From an uncultured Phocaeicola sp. (lineage in GTDB: Bacteria > Bacteroidota > Bacteroidia > Bacteroidales > Bacteroidaceae), in contig CALUJF010000026.1 in the NCBI GenBank assembly GCA_944320855.1, forward strand, positions 1 through 42,226: a stretch of DNA of 42,226 nucleotides, read 5' to 3'. A model generated the notes under the pieces. That model was given only the letters and a program-made list of their open reading frames with translations. It made no database searches and was not told the DNA's origin. Made by a program: the position numbers and the translations under genes. Shown piece by piece: positions 41,562 through 42,226 of the stretch. How positions within the stretch are numbered: the first letter of the stretch is position 1; each line of letters starts with the position of its first letter.

Positions 41562-42226
41562 ATGAAATACCCTATAGGAGTACAGAGCTTTGACCAGCTT
41601 ATTGAAGAAGGTTATGTTTATGTAGATAAGACTGATATGCTTTACAGTCTTGTAAAAAACGGGAAAATATATTTTCTCAGCCGTCCCCGCCGTTTCGGCA
41701 AGAGTCTTCTTGTGTCTACTCTTAAGAACTATTTCCTCGGCAGGAAGGAATTGTTCAAGGGGTTGAAGATTGATGCATTGGAGAAGGATTGGAAAGTGTA
41801 TCCGGTGTTTCATATCGATTTCAATGGTGAGGATTTTACACGAAATGGTTCTCTGGAAGCTATTATAGATGATTATATATCCGGGTGGGAGAGAGAATAT
41901 GGAATAACGGATGTGAATAGTAACGTTGGTTTGGGTGTAAGATTCAGGCATATTCTGGAAAGGGCTTATGAACAGAGCGGTCTCCGTGCAGTGGTGTTGG
42001 TTGATGAGTACGACAAACCAATCCTCGATGTATTGGATTATGACAAGGATTTGGAAGAGGAACACCGTAATATTCTGAAAGGGTTTTATTCCACTTTCAA
42101 GGGTGCTGATGAATATCTTCAGTTTGTCTTCCTGACCGGAGTTACGAAATTCTCGCAGGTGAGTGTGTTCAGCGGCTTCAACCAGCCTAAGGATATAAGC
42201 ATGCACACCAAGTATGAGACACTTTG
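41562..42226 (+). CDS. AAA-ATPase_like / DUF1703-type protein, truncated by window end
   Basis: The frame is open from the ATG at 41562 to the last base, giving 221 residues of an incomplete protein. The start M-K-Y-P-I-G-V-Q-S-F is standard for the family. Y-V-D-K-T near residue 22 is followed by the Walker A-like S-R-P-R-R-F-G-K-S (residues 40-48) and Walker B V-V-L-V-D-E-Y-D-K. These proteins usually carry a C-terminal PD-(D/E)XK nuclease domain, which would be outside the window. They are very common in Bacteroidales with many copies per genome and have no agreed function. Confidence 0.93.
   Translation, partial: MKYPIGVQSFDQLIEEGYVYVDKTDMLYSLVKNGKIYFLSRPRRFGKSLLVSTLKNYFLGRKELFKGLKIDALEKDWKVYPVFHIDFNGEDFTRNGSLEAIIDDYISGWEREYGITDVNSNVGLGVRFRHILERAYEQSGLRAVVLVDEYDKPILDVLDYDKDLEEEHRNILKGFYSTFKGADEYLQFVFLTGVTKFSQVSVFSGFNQPKDISMHTKYETL

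Noticed and set aside
41535-42206. 223-codon open frame on the minus strand
   Set aside because: Antisense to the ATPase gene at 41562, whose product has clear Walker motifs. No domain pattern in the reverse frame.

Overview
The window looks like chromosomal DNA of a Bacteroidales gut-type bacterium (Bacteroides, Phocaeicola or a close relative; the genus cannot be fixed from sequence alone). The grounds are a SusC/SusD pair under a FecI/FecR-type sigma/anti-sigma pair, DUF4831, DUF3332 and DUF6722-like proteins, an OMP_b-brl_3-type barrel, a menaquinone operon, and repeated promoters of the Bacteroidetes form (-33 TTTG, about 19 bp, -7 TAnnTTTG). Weak Shine-Dalgarno signals also fit.

Layout. 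1-165 is the tail of an unidentified gene, followed by a terminator. 237-2375 (-) is a CPA1 Na+/H+ antiporter. 2648-4269 encodes an ECF sigma factor and its anti-sigma factor, ending in a strong terminator. Two tiny membrane proteins lie on the minus strand (4402-4688). 4960-17790 is one long plus-strand locus: STN-containing SusC, SusD, an FN3/PKD/PQQ-propeller lipoprotein, then exported TIM-barrel isomerase-like, metallo-beta-lactamase-fold and glycerophosphodiesterase proteins, a cytoplasmic HAD phosphatase, a GlpT-like organophosphate antiporter and a porin-like barrel. There is no glycoside hydrolase. I read it as a PUL-like locus for taking glycerophosphodiesters, or a sugar/polyol phosphodiester, apart. 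The part from inside susC (about 5.65 kb) to the end of the HAD gene (15.34 kb) is clearly more AT-rich than both flanks, which suggests a replaced or acquired cassette.

17903-19165 (+) and 20316-21629 (-) are two AAA/DUF4143-type ATPases, each with its own tandem-repeat promoter region. The second sits inside the men operon, between menC and menE. The men genes read leftward: thioesterase (menI-like), menF, menD, menB, menC, [ATPase], menE. No menH was found. A 22-bp palindromic repeat array separates menB and menC.

27171-27857 encodes an Mpv17-like membrane protein. 27860-29622 (-) is a LytTR response regulator with its LytS-type kinase, divergent from a large outer-membrane barrel (29807-32608) whose upstream region carries a 21-bp-spaced direct repeat, a possible LytTR site. 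32770-36015 (-) holds a DUF3332 lipoprotein, DUF4831 and the bifunctional NAD(P)H-hydrate repair enzyme. 36172-40459 (+) is housekeeping: hpt, adk, obg, pgeF, a B3/B4-domain protein and a small basic protein, with related hairpin repeats in two of the gaps. 40574-41098 is a small barrel protein with a strong terminator. After about 370 bp of non-coding DNA the window ends inside a third ATPase of the AAA-ATPase_like/DUF1703 type (41562-42226+), which also follows a tandem repeat.

Limits: all family assignments come from reading motifs by eye. No database search was run, and percentages quoted are hand counts of single 60-base lines.
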